The notes: generated by a model not told the origin, from the sequence alone. A stretch of 64,000 nt of DNA from a bacterium D16-50 (GCA_003612485.1 RAZA01000006.1:1-64000); one strand, 5' to 3'; shown: positions 55,690 to 64,000, counted from the stretch's first letter. A program made the numbers and translations.

Positions 55690-56871
55690 GTGAAAATAGA
55701 TTCCGGAACGGTACAGATGGGATCTTCCAGAAGGTATAGTGAGACTTCAGTGGTATTTAGGCGTTTTACTTTGGAAAGCCGGCAGGTGACGGCGGGAGGC
55801 GGAAATATCTTGGACGGGGCCATGGGCGGAAACGCAGGAAATGCCGAGGGCGCGGAGAAGGATCAGGAAGGGCAGGGCGAGGACAAGGCCCAGCGGCAGT
55901 CCGCCACGCTTCAGGACTGGCAGAGCCGCCTGCAGCAGGGAGGCTCCAAGGTCTCCATCAGGAGCAGCGCCAGCCAGACCATAGCGGATATCCGCCAGAC
56001 CACGCTGCGTTATATTTTTAATCTTCTGTTTTCCTACAGAAGGGGACGGTTCGGCCAGTGGATGTCGGAGGACAGTCTCGGAGAGTATAGGCAGAGCGTG
56101 GCCAACGGGAGCCAGAACGCAGGGCAGGAAAGCGGGGGCGCGGCCTATGACAATGCCCTGCAGGGGGAGCAGAAGCCTGGCGTGACCAATGTGAGGATAC
56201 TCAGCTACAGCAGCGATATCCTGCGCATTGAGAAGGAGGAAGCGTCCTTTTCTACGGTGGGGACGGTTCGCACTGCGGACGGCAGGGAGATCAGCTTTAA
56301 TGTGAATGTAAACATGAGCAGGGAATTTCAGCAGTATTATCAGGGGAGGCAGCAGGCGGCGTTCGTATTTTGTGATCCCCTTGTGATTAATCTGGACACG
56401 GACATAGCGGAGCTTTCCGATCAGACTTTTTATTTCGACATTGACGGGGACGGGGAGCTGGACGAGATCTCCGGCATGGGAGCGGGGAGCGGGTATCTGG
56501 CTCTGGACAAGAACGGGGACGGCGTCATAAACGACGGCAACGAGCTTTTCGGCACTGCCAGCGGCAACGGCTTTGCGGATCTGGCCAAGTACGACGAGGA
56601 CGGAAACGGATGGATCGACGAGAACGATCCCATATGGGATAAGCTGAAGATCTGGTGCAAGGACGAGAACGGAAACGATGTGCTGTACAAGCTTTCCGAC
56701 AAGGGTGTAGGCGCTATCTGTCTGCAGAACGTATCCACCGACTATACTCTGAAGGGGCAGGAGGGGCGCACGCAGGGCGCTATCCGCAGCACCGGCGTGT
56801 TCTTGTACGAGAACGGAGGCGTAGGCACGGTACAGCATGTGGACGTGGCGAAGTATCAGGCTTCGGCGTAG
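55690..56871 (+). CDS. Protein with EF-hand/dockerin-like calcium loops
   Basis: A 393-residue protein. The first 70 residues are polar and low in hydrophobicity. The C-terminal part has DIDGDGELDE (about 250), DKNGDGVINDGNELFG (about 273) and DEDGNGWIDENDPIWDKL (about 303), calcium-binding loops of the DxDxDG type found in a widespread Lachnospiraceae protein group. No signal peptide is present. The open frame begins at GTG 55690, directly at AGGAG, so the true start is uncertain; ATG 55717 is the alternative. A terminator (56924-56951) follows. Function unknown. Confidence 0.7.
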   Translation: MKIDSGTVQMGSSRRYSETSVVFRRFTLESRQVTAGGGNILDGAMGGNAGNAEGAEKDQEGQGEDKAQRQSATLQDWQSRLQQGGSKVSIRSSASQTIADIRQTTLRYIFNLLFSYRRGRFGQWMSEDSLGEYRQSVANGSQNAGQESGGAAYDNALQGEQKPGVTNVRILSYSSDILRIEKEEASFSTVGTVRTADGREISFNVNVNMSREFQQYYQGRQQAAFVFCDPLVINLDTDIAELSDQTFYFDIDGDGELDEISGMGAGSGYLALDKNGDGVINDGNELFGTASGNGFADLAKYDEDGNGWIDENDPIWDKLKIWCKDENGNDVLYKLSDKGVGAICLQNVSTDYTLKGQEGRTQGAIRSTGVFLYENGGVGTVQHVDVAKYQASA

Positions 56872-56923
56872 TTTCCGAATAGTTTTACGAAGAAGTGAAA
56901 TGAATATTGAAGAATGAATGAGG

Positions 56924-56951
56924 GCTGCCCTGATTTCAGGGCAGCTTTTTT
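56924..56951 (+). terminator. Rho-independent terminator after the calcium-loop protein
   Basis: GCTGCCCT (56924-56931) and AGGGCAGC (56938-56945) with a six-base loop, followed by TTTTTT. Confidence 0.9.
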
Positions 56952-57068
56952 CTGTGCAAATCAAGAACGGAGCCTGCATAAATCTCTTCCGAAAGGGCAA
57001 ACTGATAGCGAGCAGTACGAAAGCAGTATTGACTTAGACTGAAGTTAAACAAGGAAGGGAAGGCATCT

Positions 57069-58037
57069 ATGAGAAGAAATAGAAGGAACAACGCTAAGAA
57101 GGAACGTGCCATCATGATTGCCTCGTCGGCATTCGTGCTTACTGCGCTGACTATGACGGGGATCTATATGAAGTCGAGCAATGTGGAGCAGCAGGACGAC
57201 GGCTACACCATAGACTTCACCTCGTTCGGGGACAATCTTCAGGATAAGATGGACGAGATCGAGGAAAACGGTCAGGAGCTGGCGCAGAATGATCCGGTGC
57301 TGGGGGAAGAGGACTATAGGGCGCTGCTTGACGAACAGGAGGAGCCTCTCTCGGGACTGGCGGGAATGGACAGCGATCTTGACTATCCTCCCATGGAGGT
57401 GGGCTCCGGGCAGATTGAGATTCCGGGACTGACGAACAGGGTGCAGGATAAGGACCCTATGATGGAGGATGAGCCGGTATCCGGGAAATCTCCGGTGACG
57501 GAGGACGTGCCGGAGCCGGAAGAACAGACTCCCGTCATATCTCCCGACGCGGTGGTGGAGCCGGAGCCTGAGGAGGAGAATGAGCCTGCGGACAGTGGGG
57601 AGGCGGCTGCGCCGACCTTGCATTTTTCCGAGACGGATGGATTGAAGCGTCCCGTGAGCGGTGAAGTGCTGATTCCGTACAGCATGAATTCCACGGTCTA
57701 TTTTTCCACTCTGGATCAGTTCAAGTGCAGCCCTGCACTGGTGCTGGCGGCGGAGCAGGGTTCTGCAGTGACCGCCTGCGCGGAAGGCAGGGTGGTGGAT
57801 ATCTTTGAGAATGAGGAGATCGGTCAGGCCGTCACCATGGAGCTGGGGGACGGATACAAGATTACCTATGGGCAGCTGGAGGCCTTGAATGTAACCGTGG
57901 GCAGCCATGTGGAGCAGGGCGAGGTCATCGGATGGATTGCGAAGCCTACGAAATATTATTGCGTGGAGGGAAGCAATCTATACCTGAAGCTTACTTCCAA
58001 CGGAAAGGCAATCAATCCTGAAGCGCTGTTTCGGTAA
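57069..58037 (+). CDS. LytM/M23-domain membrane protein, degenerate, SpoIIQ-like
   Basis: A 322-residue protein with a basic N-terminus, one membrane helix (IMIASSAFVLTALTMTGIYM), an acidic Pro/Glu-rich linker (about 60-180) and a C-terminal LytM-like domain. The metal ligands of M23 peptidases are missing: where HxxxD is expected there is FKCSPALVLAAEQGSAV, and the HxH strand reads GSNLYLKLTSNG. A catalytically dead LytM domain on a single-pass anchor matches the B. subtilis form of SpoIIQ, the forespore partner of SpoIIIAH. A sporulation role is inference. The gene has its own GGAAGGGAAGG site. Confidence 0.75.
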   Translation: MRRNRRNNAKKERAIMIASSAFVLTALTMTGIYMKSSNVEQQDDGYTIDFTSFGDNLQDKMDEIEENGQELAQNDPVLGEEDYRALLDEQEEPLSGLAGMDSDLDYPPMEVGSGQIEIPGLTNRVQDKDPMMEDEPVSGKSPVTEDVPEPEEQTPVISPDAVVEPEPEEENEPADSGEAAAPTLHFSETDGLKRPVSGEVLIPYSMNSTVYFSTLDQFKCSPALVLAAEQGSAVTACAEGRVVDIFENEEIGQAVTMELGDGYKITYGQLEALNVTVGSHVEQGEVIGWIAKPTKYYCVEGSNLYLKLTSNGKAINPEALFR

Positions 58038-58082
58038 GCCTCAGGATGCCGGAGGAAAGACAGGACTGATGGGAGTAAAGAC

Positions 58083-59258
58083 ATGTATATAATTGGCGGA
58101 ACAATCAAGACCATGGCCGGCGGTGACATTCTGGACGGATGCATCCGCATCGAGAATGGAAAAATAGCGGAGATAGGAAAACGGGATGAAGTGGATTTTC
58201 ATCCCGTTTCCGGCGAGAGGGTCATAGAGATCCGGAAGGGCATCATTATGCCGGGAATCATTGAGGCCCATTGCCATATGGGGATCAGCGAGGAGAAAAA
58301 AGGCATGGAGGGGGATGACTGCAACGAGACGGTGGACCCCATGACCCCGCAGCTTCGGGCCATAGACGCCATCAATACCATGGATGCGGCCTTCGATGAT
58401 GCGGTGCGGGCGGGGATCACCTCCGCTATGATCGGTCCGGGTAGCTCCAATGTGGTGGGAGGGCAGTTTGTGTTTCTGAAGACAAAGGGCCGGCGGGTGG
58501 ACGATCTGGTGGTGAAGGCCCCTGCGGCCATGAAAGTGGCCTTCGGAGAGAATCCCAAGGTGAACTATTCCGGTCAGGGAAAAAGTCCCTCCACCAGAAT
58601 GGCCATTGCGGCCATGCTCAGGGAGGAGCTGACGCAAGCATTTTCCTATGAGGAGAAGAAAAGGAAGGCTCTCCAAAACGGCGAGGATTTTCAGGAGGAT
58701 TTCGCCATGGAATGCTGGCTTCCCGTGGTGCGGCGGGAAATCCCGCTGAAGGCCCATGTCCATCGGGTGGACGACATCTTTACGGCTGTGAGGATCGCCA
58801 GAGAGTTCCGGCTGAAAATGACGCTGGATCATTGTTCCGAAGGCCATCTGATAGCGGAGGAGCTGGCGAAGGAAGGATTTCCCGCCATCGTGGGTCCTGA
58901 TCTGGCCAGCAGGAGCAAGATCGAGGTTCAGAATATGGCATTCAAGACAGTGGGCGTGCTGAACAAGGCGGGGCTGATGACGGCGGTGACCACGGATCAT
59001 CCGGTTTCTTTGATTCAGTCGCTGCCTCTGTGCGCAGGTCTGGCCGTAAAGGCGGGCCTTGACATGGAGGAGGGATACAAGGCCATAACCATACATCCTG
59101 CCGTGATCTGCGGGGTGGGTCATCGGGTGGGCAGTCTGGAGGCGGGCAAGGATGCCGATATTGCTGTATTTGACGGGAACCCCATGGAGGTGTTCACAAA
59201 TACCTTGTATACCATCATCGATGGTCAGGTGGTGTATGACAGGGCGGCGCAGACATAG
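58083..59258 (+). CDS. Amidohydrolase-family metalloenzyme
   Basis: A 391-residue protein with an amidohydrolase barrel: the N-terminal MYIIGGTIKTM and PGIIEAHCHMG (HxH metal ligands), HVHR, DHCSEGH and TTDHP (the barrel-end Asp/His), and the C-terminal GSLEAGKDADIAVFDGNP, which closes the small beta domain. It resembles imidazolonepropionase-related and cytosine deaminase-like members. The substrate cannot be assigned. It starts 45 bases after the LytM gene, so the two may share a transcript. Confidence 0.85.
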   Translation: MYIIGGTIKTMAGGDILDGCIRIENGKIAEIGKRDEVDFHPVSGERVIEIRKGIIMPGIIEAHCHMGISEEKKGMEGDDCNETVDPMTPQLRAIDAINTMDAAFDDAVRAGITSAMIGPGSSNVVGGQFVFLKTKGRRVDDLVVKAPAAMKVAFGENPKVNYSGQGKSPSTRMAIAAMLREELTQAFSYEEKKRKALQNGEDFQEDFAMECWLPVVRREIPLKAHVHRVDDIFTAVRIAREFRLKMTLDHCSEGHLIAEELAKEGFPAIVGPDLASRSKIEVQNMAFKTVGVLNKAGLMTAVTTDHPVSLIQSLPLCAGLAVKAGLDMEEGYKAITIHPAVICGVGHRVGSLEAGKDADIAVFDGNPMEVFTNTLYTIIDGQVVYDRAAQT

Positions 59259-59440
59259 GTTTATAGGCCTCTTGTCCGTATTGGGCAGGGGGCGTTTTGC
59301 CGTACATAAAGAGCGCTTCGGCCAAAATATTTTAGGACTATGGGATAGGCATCCCCCATTTAGCTGTTGAATAATTATCAATATAGGAGTATGCTTTGCA
59401 TAGGCTTATGAGATTATATAGACGAGAAAGGCGTTTTCTT

Positions 59441-60526
59441 ATGAAGGTAGTGGTGTTGGCCGGAGGAATCAGTACGGAAAGAGATGTGTCCCTGAGCTCA
59501 GGGATGATGATTTATCATGCGCTTAAGGAAAGCGGGCATCAGGTTGTCCTGCTGGATGTGTATCTGGGCTATGAGGGGGATCAGAAGGAGATTTTTGAGA
59601 GGGGAATGAACCTCATAGCGCAGATTGACGCCGTGAAGGAGGAGGATCCCGACCTGGAGGCCGTGAAGAAGCTGCGGCCGGAGGGGTGGAAGGGATTTTT
59701 CGGCCCTGGAGTGCTGGAGATCTGCGGGAGCGCGGACTGTGTGTTTCTGGCTTTGCATGGGGCAAACGGGGAGGACGGCAGAATACAGGCCTGCTTTGAC
59801 CTGATGGGGATTCCCTATACCGGAGCGGACTTTACGGGCTCCTGCATCGCCATGGATAAGGGAATCACCAAGGATCTCTTCAAAGCCCACGGGATTCCTG
59901 CTCCCAAGGGGATCCGGCTCAAGAAGGGGGCAGCAAAGCTCTCTTGGGGGGCAGAGGGACCGAAGGAGACTGGAGGGGCAGAATCGCCGGATGAAGGGGC
60001 AGCCGAGGAGGCGGTTCCATACCCCCGTATCGTAAAGGCCTGCTGCGGCGGTTCCAGCATCGGAGTGTATGTGGCCGGGAATCCCGGAGAATATGAGGAG
60101 GCCAAGGCGGAGGCATTCCGGTATGGGGAGGAAATCATCGTGGAGCAGTATATAAAGGGAAGGGAGTTTTCCGTCGGCGTCATGGACGGGAAGGCCCTTC
60201 CCGTCATAGAGATGGCTCCAAAGGAAGGATTCTATAATTACAAAAATAAATATCAGGCCGGAACCACGGTGGAGACATGTCCGGCACAGATAGAGCCGGA
60301 GAAGGCCCGGGAGCTTCAGGATGTGGCGGAAAGGGTGTTTCGCGCGCTGCGTCTGAAAAGCTATGCCCGAATGGACTTTGTCATGAGCGGAGAGGGGGAG
60401 GTGTTCTGTCTGGAGGCGAACACGCTGCCCGGCATGACGGCCACATCACTGCTGCCTCAGGAGGCCGCTGCGGCGGGGATGGATTTTAAACAGCTCTGTC
60501 GGAGGATACTGGAGCTGGCGTTTTGA
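59441..60526 (+). CDS. ddl: D-alanine--D-alanine ligase
   Basis: Makes the D-Ala-D-Ala dipeptide for peptidoglycan. The 361 residues start at ATG 59441 (MKVVVLAGG); the longer frame lacks family similarity. Motifs include GGISTERDVSL, ALHGANGEDGRIQ, the omega-loop FYNYKNKYQAG typical of D-Ala-adding rather than D-Lac-adding ligases, and EANTLPGMT. There is an unusual insertion of about 25 low-complexity residues (GPKETGGAESPDEGAAEEAV) in the ATP-grasp region before KACCGGSSIGV. The last 16 bases, including the stop, are copied into a downstream minisatellite. murF follows. Confidence 0.93.
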   Translation: MKVVVLAGGISTERDVSLSSGMMIYHALKESGHQVVLLDVYLGYEGDQKEIFERGMNLIAQIDAVKEEDPDLEAVKKLRPEGWKGFFGPGVLEICGSADCVFLALHGANGEDGRIQACFDLMGIPYTGADFTGSCIAMDKGITKDLFKAHGIPAPKGIRLKKGAAKLSWGAEGPKETGGAESPDEGAAEEAVPYPRIVKACCGGSSIGVYVAGNPGEYEEAKAEAFRYGEEIIVEQYIKGREFSVGVMDGKALPVIEMAPKEGFYNYKNKYQAGTTVETCPAQIEPEKARELQDVAERVFRALRLKSYARMDFVMSGEGEVFCLEANTLPGMTATSLLPQEAAAAGMDFKQLCRRILELAF

Positions 60527-60732
60527 GGGGAGAGTTTAGGCAGAGGGTGTTGAAGCTGGCATTTTGAGGGGAGAGTTTAGGCAGAGGGTGTTGGAGCCGG
60601 CGTTTTGAGGGGAGAGTTTAGGCAGAGGGTGTTGGAGCCGGCGTTTTGAGGGGAGAGTTTAGGCAGAGGGTGTTGGAGCCGGCGTTTTGAGGGGAGAGTT
60701 TAGGCAGAGGGTGTTGGAGTCGGCGTTTTGAT
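60511..60732 (+). repeat. 41-bp minisatellite between ddl and murF
   Basis: Five full units and a partial sixth begin at 60511, 60552, 60593, 60634, 60675 and 60716. Each reads GGAGCTGGCGTTTTGA then GGGGAGAGTTTAGGCAGAGG and GTGTT, with few substitutions (CTGG/CCGG/TCGG, GAAG). The first unit includes the last codons (E-L-A-F) and stop of ddl, so each unit is a copy of the gene end plus 25 bases. The exact period makes it a tandem duplication likely to vary in copy number. Confidence 0.92.
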
Positions 60733-60775
60733 ACAGAAGAAAGCAGATAAAGAAGAAAAAGGTAGGTTTTGACGG

Positions 60776-62335
60776 ATGAATTTGACAATCAATGAGATAG
60801 CGAAGGCCTGCGGGGGCACATTGGTGCTGCAGGGGGATAGGACGAAAGGGGATGCCAATGTCAGCGCTGTGGCCATTGACTCCAGAAAAGCGGAGGCAGG
60901 CGGCGTGTTTGTAGCCGTATCGGGAGAGCGGGTGGACGGGCACCGCTTCGTGGGGAACGTGTATGAAAAGGGAATAGTCTTGACAGTGGTCGAAAAGTCG
61001 CCCGAAGAGGTGGAAAAAGAGCATGGAATTCCCAAAGACAAATGGGGCAGCTATCTGATGGTGAAGGACAGCCTGCAGGCGCTGAGGGACATGGCGGAGG
61101 CCTACCGGAGAAAGCTGGACGTGAAGGTGGTGGGCATTACCGGCAGCGCAGGCAAGACCAGCACCAAGGAACTCACGGCGGCAGTTCTTTCGGAAAAGTA
61201 CAAGGTTTTGAAGACGGAGGGAAATCTGAACAATGAGATCGGCGTTCCCTTGACACTTTTAAGGATACGGCAGGAACATCAGGTAGCGGTGGTGGAGATG
61301 GGCATCAGCGACTTTGGAGAGATGCACCGTCTGAGCAAGATGGCCCGCCCCGACATTTGTGTGATAACCAATATCGGACAGAGCCATCTGAAGGATCTAA
61401 AGACCAGAGACGGCATTTTGAAGGCAAAGTCGGAGATTTTCGACTATATGGCTCAGGACGGTGAGATTTGTTTGAACGGAGAGGATGATAAGCTCATAGA
61501 AGTAAGGGAAATCAATGGGCGCAGACCTCATTTCTTTGGGCTGGGGGGCGACTCTTCGGAGGAGGTTCTGGTGGAGGAAAGCATCGGCAGAGGGCTTTGG
61601 GGCAGCGATGCCACCATGCTGATGAAAAAGGGCGTTTTGCGGAACAAAGAGAGCCTTCAGGAGGTACGGGTTCAGGTTCACATTCCGCTGCCCGGCTCCC
61701 ATATGCTGCAAAACGCCGCCGCTGCAGCTTGTGTGGCGGGTCTGCTGGGGCTGACCGGGGAGGAGATCGCCGCAGGCATGGCCAAGGCTGCGCCGGTGGG
61801 AGGGCGTGACAATCTTATCCGTCTGCCCCGCAACACCTTTATCGACGGCTGCTATAATGCCAATCCTGCATCCATGAAGGCTGCCATAGACCTCCTTGCT
61901 CTGGCCGACACCAAAAAGGTGGCGATTCTGGGCGATATGTTCAATCTGGGAGAAAATTCTCACGACTATCATGGGGAGATGGGTGCCTATGCCGTGGAGA
62001 AGGGAGTGGATCTGATCATCTGCGTGGGGGAGGAATCGAGGCATATGTATGCTGAGGCCCAGAGGAGCATGGAAGAAGCGCGAATTTGTGAAAGGGCGGA
62101 AAACTCTGATGAAAGGCAGGGATATTTGTGCTGCGGGACAGAATGTTCTGCGGAGGAGAAAACACAGCGGGCAGTATACTTCCCGGATCGCAAGGCTCTG
62201 ATGGAGGCTCTGAACAGTGGACTTGGGGATCTGGTGCCTGAGGGGGCCACGGTTCTTGTGAAGGCATCTCATGGAATGGAGTTCATTGAGGTGCTGGACT
62301 TTCTGCAAAATAGTGCCGCTGCGGAAAAGCCATAG
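60776..62335 (+). CDS. murF: UDP-N-acetylmuramoyl-tripeptide--D-alanyl-D-alanine ligase
   Basis: Adds D-Ala-D-Ala to UDP-MurNAc-tripeptide, the last cytoplasmic step of precursor synthesis. The 519 residues carry an N-terminal MurF domain (IDSRKAEAGGVFVAVSGE), the ATP loop TGSAGKTSTK (K127), NLNNEIGVPLTLL, and the C-terminal DGCYNANPASMKAAIDLL. Near the end (about 430-465) an insertion rich in Glu, Cys and Arg (SMEEARICERAENSDERQGY) breaks the usual C-terminal domain. It follows ddl, the enzyme making its substrate, across the minisatellite. Confidence 0.95.
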   Translation: MNLTINEIAKACGGTLVLQGDRTKGDANVSAVAIDSRKAEAGGVFVAVSGERVDGHRFVGNVYEKGIVLTVVEKSPEEVEKEHGIPKDKWGSYLMVKDSLQALRDMAEAYRRKLDVKVVGITGSAGKTSTKELTAAVLSEKYKVLKTEGNLNNEIGVPLTLLRIRQEHQVAVVEMGISDFGEMHRLSKMARPDICVITNIGQSHLKDLKTRDGILKAKSEIFDYMAQDGEICLNGEDDKLIEVREINGRRPHFFGLGGDSSEEVLVEESIGRGLWGSDATMLMKKGVLRNKESLQEVRVQVHIPLPGSHMLQNAAAAACVAGLLGLTGEEIAAGMAKAAPVGGRDNLIRLPRNTFIDGCYNANPASMKAAIDLLALADTKKVAILGDMFNLGENSHDYHGEMGAYAVEKGVDLIICVGEESRHMYAEAQRSMEEARICERAENSDERQGYLCCGTECSAEEKTQRAVYFPDRKALMEALNSGLGDLVPEGATVLVKASHGMEFIEVLDFLQNSAAAEKP

Positions 62336-62448
62336 AACCAAGGCAGCCCTTTCCTTCTTGTCTTTTGGAGGGTTCAAGTAATAATTTTGTTTGTAAAAAG
62401 ATGTATCTTGCAATTAAAATTTGCATGTATAACGTGGAGAGGATAGAG

Positions 62449-62492
62449 AACACCGCCCCTTGGACTTTGGTGAATGTCAGGGCGGTGTTTTT
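62449..62492 (+). terminator. Terminator downstream of murF
   Basis: AACACCGCCC (62449-62458) pairs with GGGCGGTGTT (62480-62489), followed by TTTTT. The loop is 21 bases and may form a small inner stem. Confidence 0.8.
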
Positions 62493-62767
62493 ATCAGGTA
62501 AAGAATAGTTGATGCTCTTTTCTGCGCAAAGAGTATTCAGCCACATGGGGATGCTTAAAATCTTCTCAGACTGGCAGCAGGACACAAAGGAATTCTCAGA
62601 AATTCACTCCAATTTCGATCTATATAAGCATGGATGAAGTTAAACGCAAAAAAAGATGAAAATTGCGTTTTGGATTAACTGTCCAATGACAATGACCGGG
62701 GATGCTGTTAGAATGGTATTGAGGCAGAGAATTTCCGTGAGATTTGCTTAATTAAACCGCAATGGGA

Positions 62768-62796
62768 TTGAGTATGGTCACGGAACATGGTAAAAT
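62768..62796 (+). promoter_or_regulatory. Promoter of the Rpn-like nuclease gene
   Basis: TTGAGT (62768-62773), a 17-base spacer and extended -10 TGG-TAAAAT (TAAAAT at 62791-62796), 19 bases before the ATG. Confidence 0.65.
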
Positions 62797-62814
62797 GAGA
62801 GAAGGAAGCTGATT

Positions 62815-63753
62815 ATGGAAGAATCAAAGGTGGTAGGCACGCCGTATGATGATGTGTTCCGCACTTTGCTGAACGATTGCAGCAGTTTGATAGTTCCGGT
62901 TATCAATGAGATATTTGGGGAAAGATATTCCGGGGCGGAAGAGATTGTGTTTTCAAAAGAGAGCCATTTCATGAACAAACAAGGCGGAAGGACTGATGAG
63001 AGGATTACGGATACCAGCTTTGCAATAGTGGGAAAAGAGAGCAAAAAGTACCATTTAGAATGTCAAAGCAATGCGGACAACAGCATGCTTGTGCGTTTTT
63101 TTGAATATGATACCCAGATAGCGCTGGACGAGGAAAAAATCAGCGATCATGTTCTGACAGTGACGTTTCCTCATTCAGCGGTGCTATTTCTGAGATGTAC
63201 TGCGTCTACTCCGAATCGGATGAAAATAAGGATGATTACGCCGGGTGGGAATGTGGAGTATGGTATACATGTAATTAAGATACAAAGCTATACGATAGAG
63301 AGCATTTTTGATAAGAATTTATTGTTTTTGATTCCTTTTTACATTTTTACCCATGAGCATTTGTTTACGGAATATGTGAGAGACAAGTCAAAACTGAGAT
63401 CGCTGGTGTATGAATATTTGGAGATTAGGAATCGCTTGGAAGAATTACTGAGGAAACATTATATCAGCGAATATGTAAAATGTACGATTATAGAAATGTC
63501 GGATAGGGTACTGGAAAATATTGCAGGAAAATATGAGTCTGTCAGGGAAGGAGTGAAGGCTGTAATGGGAGGAAAAGTGCTTGAATACGAGGCTAAAACC
63601 ATAAGAAATGAAGGTTTGAAGGAGGGAGTGGAGAAGGGAATCGAAGGAACAGTTTCCATATTAAAGAGTATGGGGCTTATGCCGCAGGAGATCATGTTCA
63701 AGATACAAGAGCAGTATAAGCTGAGCCCGGAGGCTGCCAGAAAATATATTTAA
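62815..63753 (+). CDS. Rpn/PD-(D/E)XK nuclease-family protein
   Basis: A 312-residue protein of the type annotated as Rpn-family recombination-promoting nuclease or putative transposase. The PD-(D/E)XK core is suggested by RTDERITDTSFAIV and the strand YHLECQS (the E-x-Q variant), after the N-terminal GTPYDDVFRTLL. The C-terminal third is helical with a Glu/Lys-Gly-rich stretch (NEGLKEGVEKGIEGTVSIL) common in this group. Rpn proteins are dispersed, often multicopy, and raise recA-independent recombination. It is AT-richer than its neighbours and has its own promoter, both consistent with acquisition. Confidence 0.75.
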   Translation: MEESKVVGTPYDDVFRTLLNDCSSLIVPVINEIFGERYSGAEEIVFSKESHFMNKQGGRTDERITDTSFAIVGKESKKYHLECQSNADNSMLVRFFEYDTQIALDEEKISDHVLTVTFPHSAVLFLRCTASTPNRMKIRMITPGGNVEYGIHVIKIQSYTIESIFDKNLLFLIPFYIFTHEHLFTEYVRDKSKLRSLVYEYLEIRNRLEELLRKHYISEYVKCTIIEMSDRVLENIAGKYESVREGVKAVMGGKVLEYEAKTIRNEGLKEGVEKGIEGTVSILKSMGLMPQEIMFKIQEQYKLSPEAARKYI

Positions 63754-64000
63754 AATTATACAAGAAACGATTTGCCTCATGAAGGTCTCCGGCTTTGATG
63801 GGGCTTATGTGCAATGTGATTTTAAGAGCGACACGCAGAATCTTATGAAAATCTTAATCAAATCCTGTTTTATCTGTGAGATAATCCTAAAGGAATAGAG
63901 AGTGTATGAACTGAGATAGAGTTCCCATTTGGAAATTTACCGCTATTTAGTCAAGCAGGAATCGGATGAATTTGTCGGGGAAATAGCTTATCATTTTGAT
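63754..64000. other. Right-edge sequence without an assignable gene
   Basis: 247 bases. An open frame beginning around TTG 63935 reads LEIYRYLVKQESDEFVGEIA to the window end, but there is no ribosome site and only 24 codons are visible, so I cannot say whether it is a real partial gene. Confidence 0.3.

Larger units (their letters stand above)
62336..62814. other. Intergenic region after murF
   Basis: These 479 bases hold a terminator (62449-62492), AT-rich sequence at 62580-62700 with no recognised element, and the promoter of the nuclease gene at 62768-62796. No gene was found. Confidence 0.5.

Noticed and set aside
60511..60732. CRISPR-like array
   Set aside because: Units abut with no variable spacers and no cas genes are near; it is a tandem minisatellite.

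Overview
The window looks like a chromosome segment from a moderately GC-rich, spore-forming member of the Clostridia, most likely a Lachnospiraceae gut bacterium. The evidence is the paired glgC-glgD genes, the sporulation genes spoVG and spoVT, a DnaD/DnaI-type primosome pair, a T-box leader in front of a eukaryote-like isoleucyl-tRNA synthetase, and strong Gram-positive ribosome-binding sites. The family assignment is inference. No rRNA, tRNA, CRISPR array, intact IS element or prophage was recognised.

Layout. (1) 1-2545 is AT-rich accessory DNA: a 5'-truncated SIR2-like/P-loop NTPase gene that may be a defence gene, followed by a decayed chemotaxis-receptor fragment. (2) 2609-11728 is a carbohydrate-use locus. 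A leftward trio (ChbG/YdjC deacetylase, cytoplasmic sialidase-like BNR protein, DHDPS/NAL-family aldolase) faces a rightward ABC importer (two permeases and a binding lipoprotein) and a membrane AraC-type sensor-regulator whose frame is broken. (3) 11853-23937 is mostly housekeeping: prs, the DnaD and DnaI-like primosome genes, murC, glgC-glgD, spoVG and ptsI. A dense cluster of DnaA boxes lies between murC and the primosome genes. (4) 23938-33210 is an accessory island between ptsI and pth. It holds the 3' half of an FMN riboswitch, a compact locus with the layout of a type I toxin-antitoxin system, a small membrane protein, an AlkZ-like protein, and an ABC transporter/two-component cassette bounded by 114-bp direct repeats derived from the end of an HTH-methyltransferase gene. 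(5) 33509-64000 is again mostly backbone: pth, mfd, a carboxylesterase, spoVT, pncB, T-box-ileS, glgP, an aconitase-family hydratase cluster, SseB, an EF-hand-like protein, a degenerate LytM (SpoIIQ-like) protein, an amidohydrolase, ddl, a 41-bp minisatellite, murF and an Rpn-like nuclease.

How the genes fit together. GlgC/GlgD make ADP-glucose and GlgP degrades the glycogen made from it. MurC, Ddl and MurF are steps of one pathway (UDP-MurNAc-pentapeptide synthesis), and prs and pncB feed nucleotide and NAD synthesis. The transporter, aldolase, deacetylase and sialidase-like protein plausibly import and dismantle an acidic or amino-sugar glycan inside the cell. The two-component/ABC cassette has the architecture of peptide-antibiotic sensing and detoxification modules.

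The observations most worth following are the type I toxin-antitoxin candidate at 24285-24590, the tandem DnaA boxes at 17155-17301, the direct-repeat-bounded ABC cassette, the minisatellite copied from the end of ddl, the orphaned FMN riboswitch half, and the SIR2/P-loop protein at the left edge.
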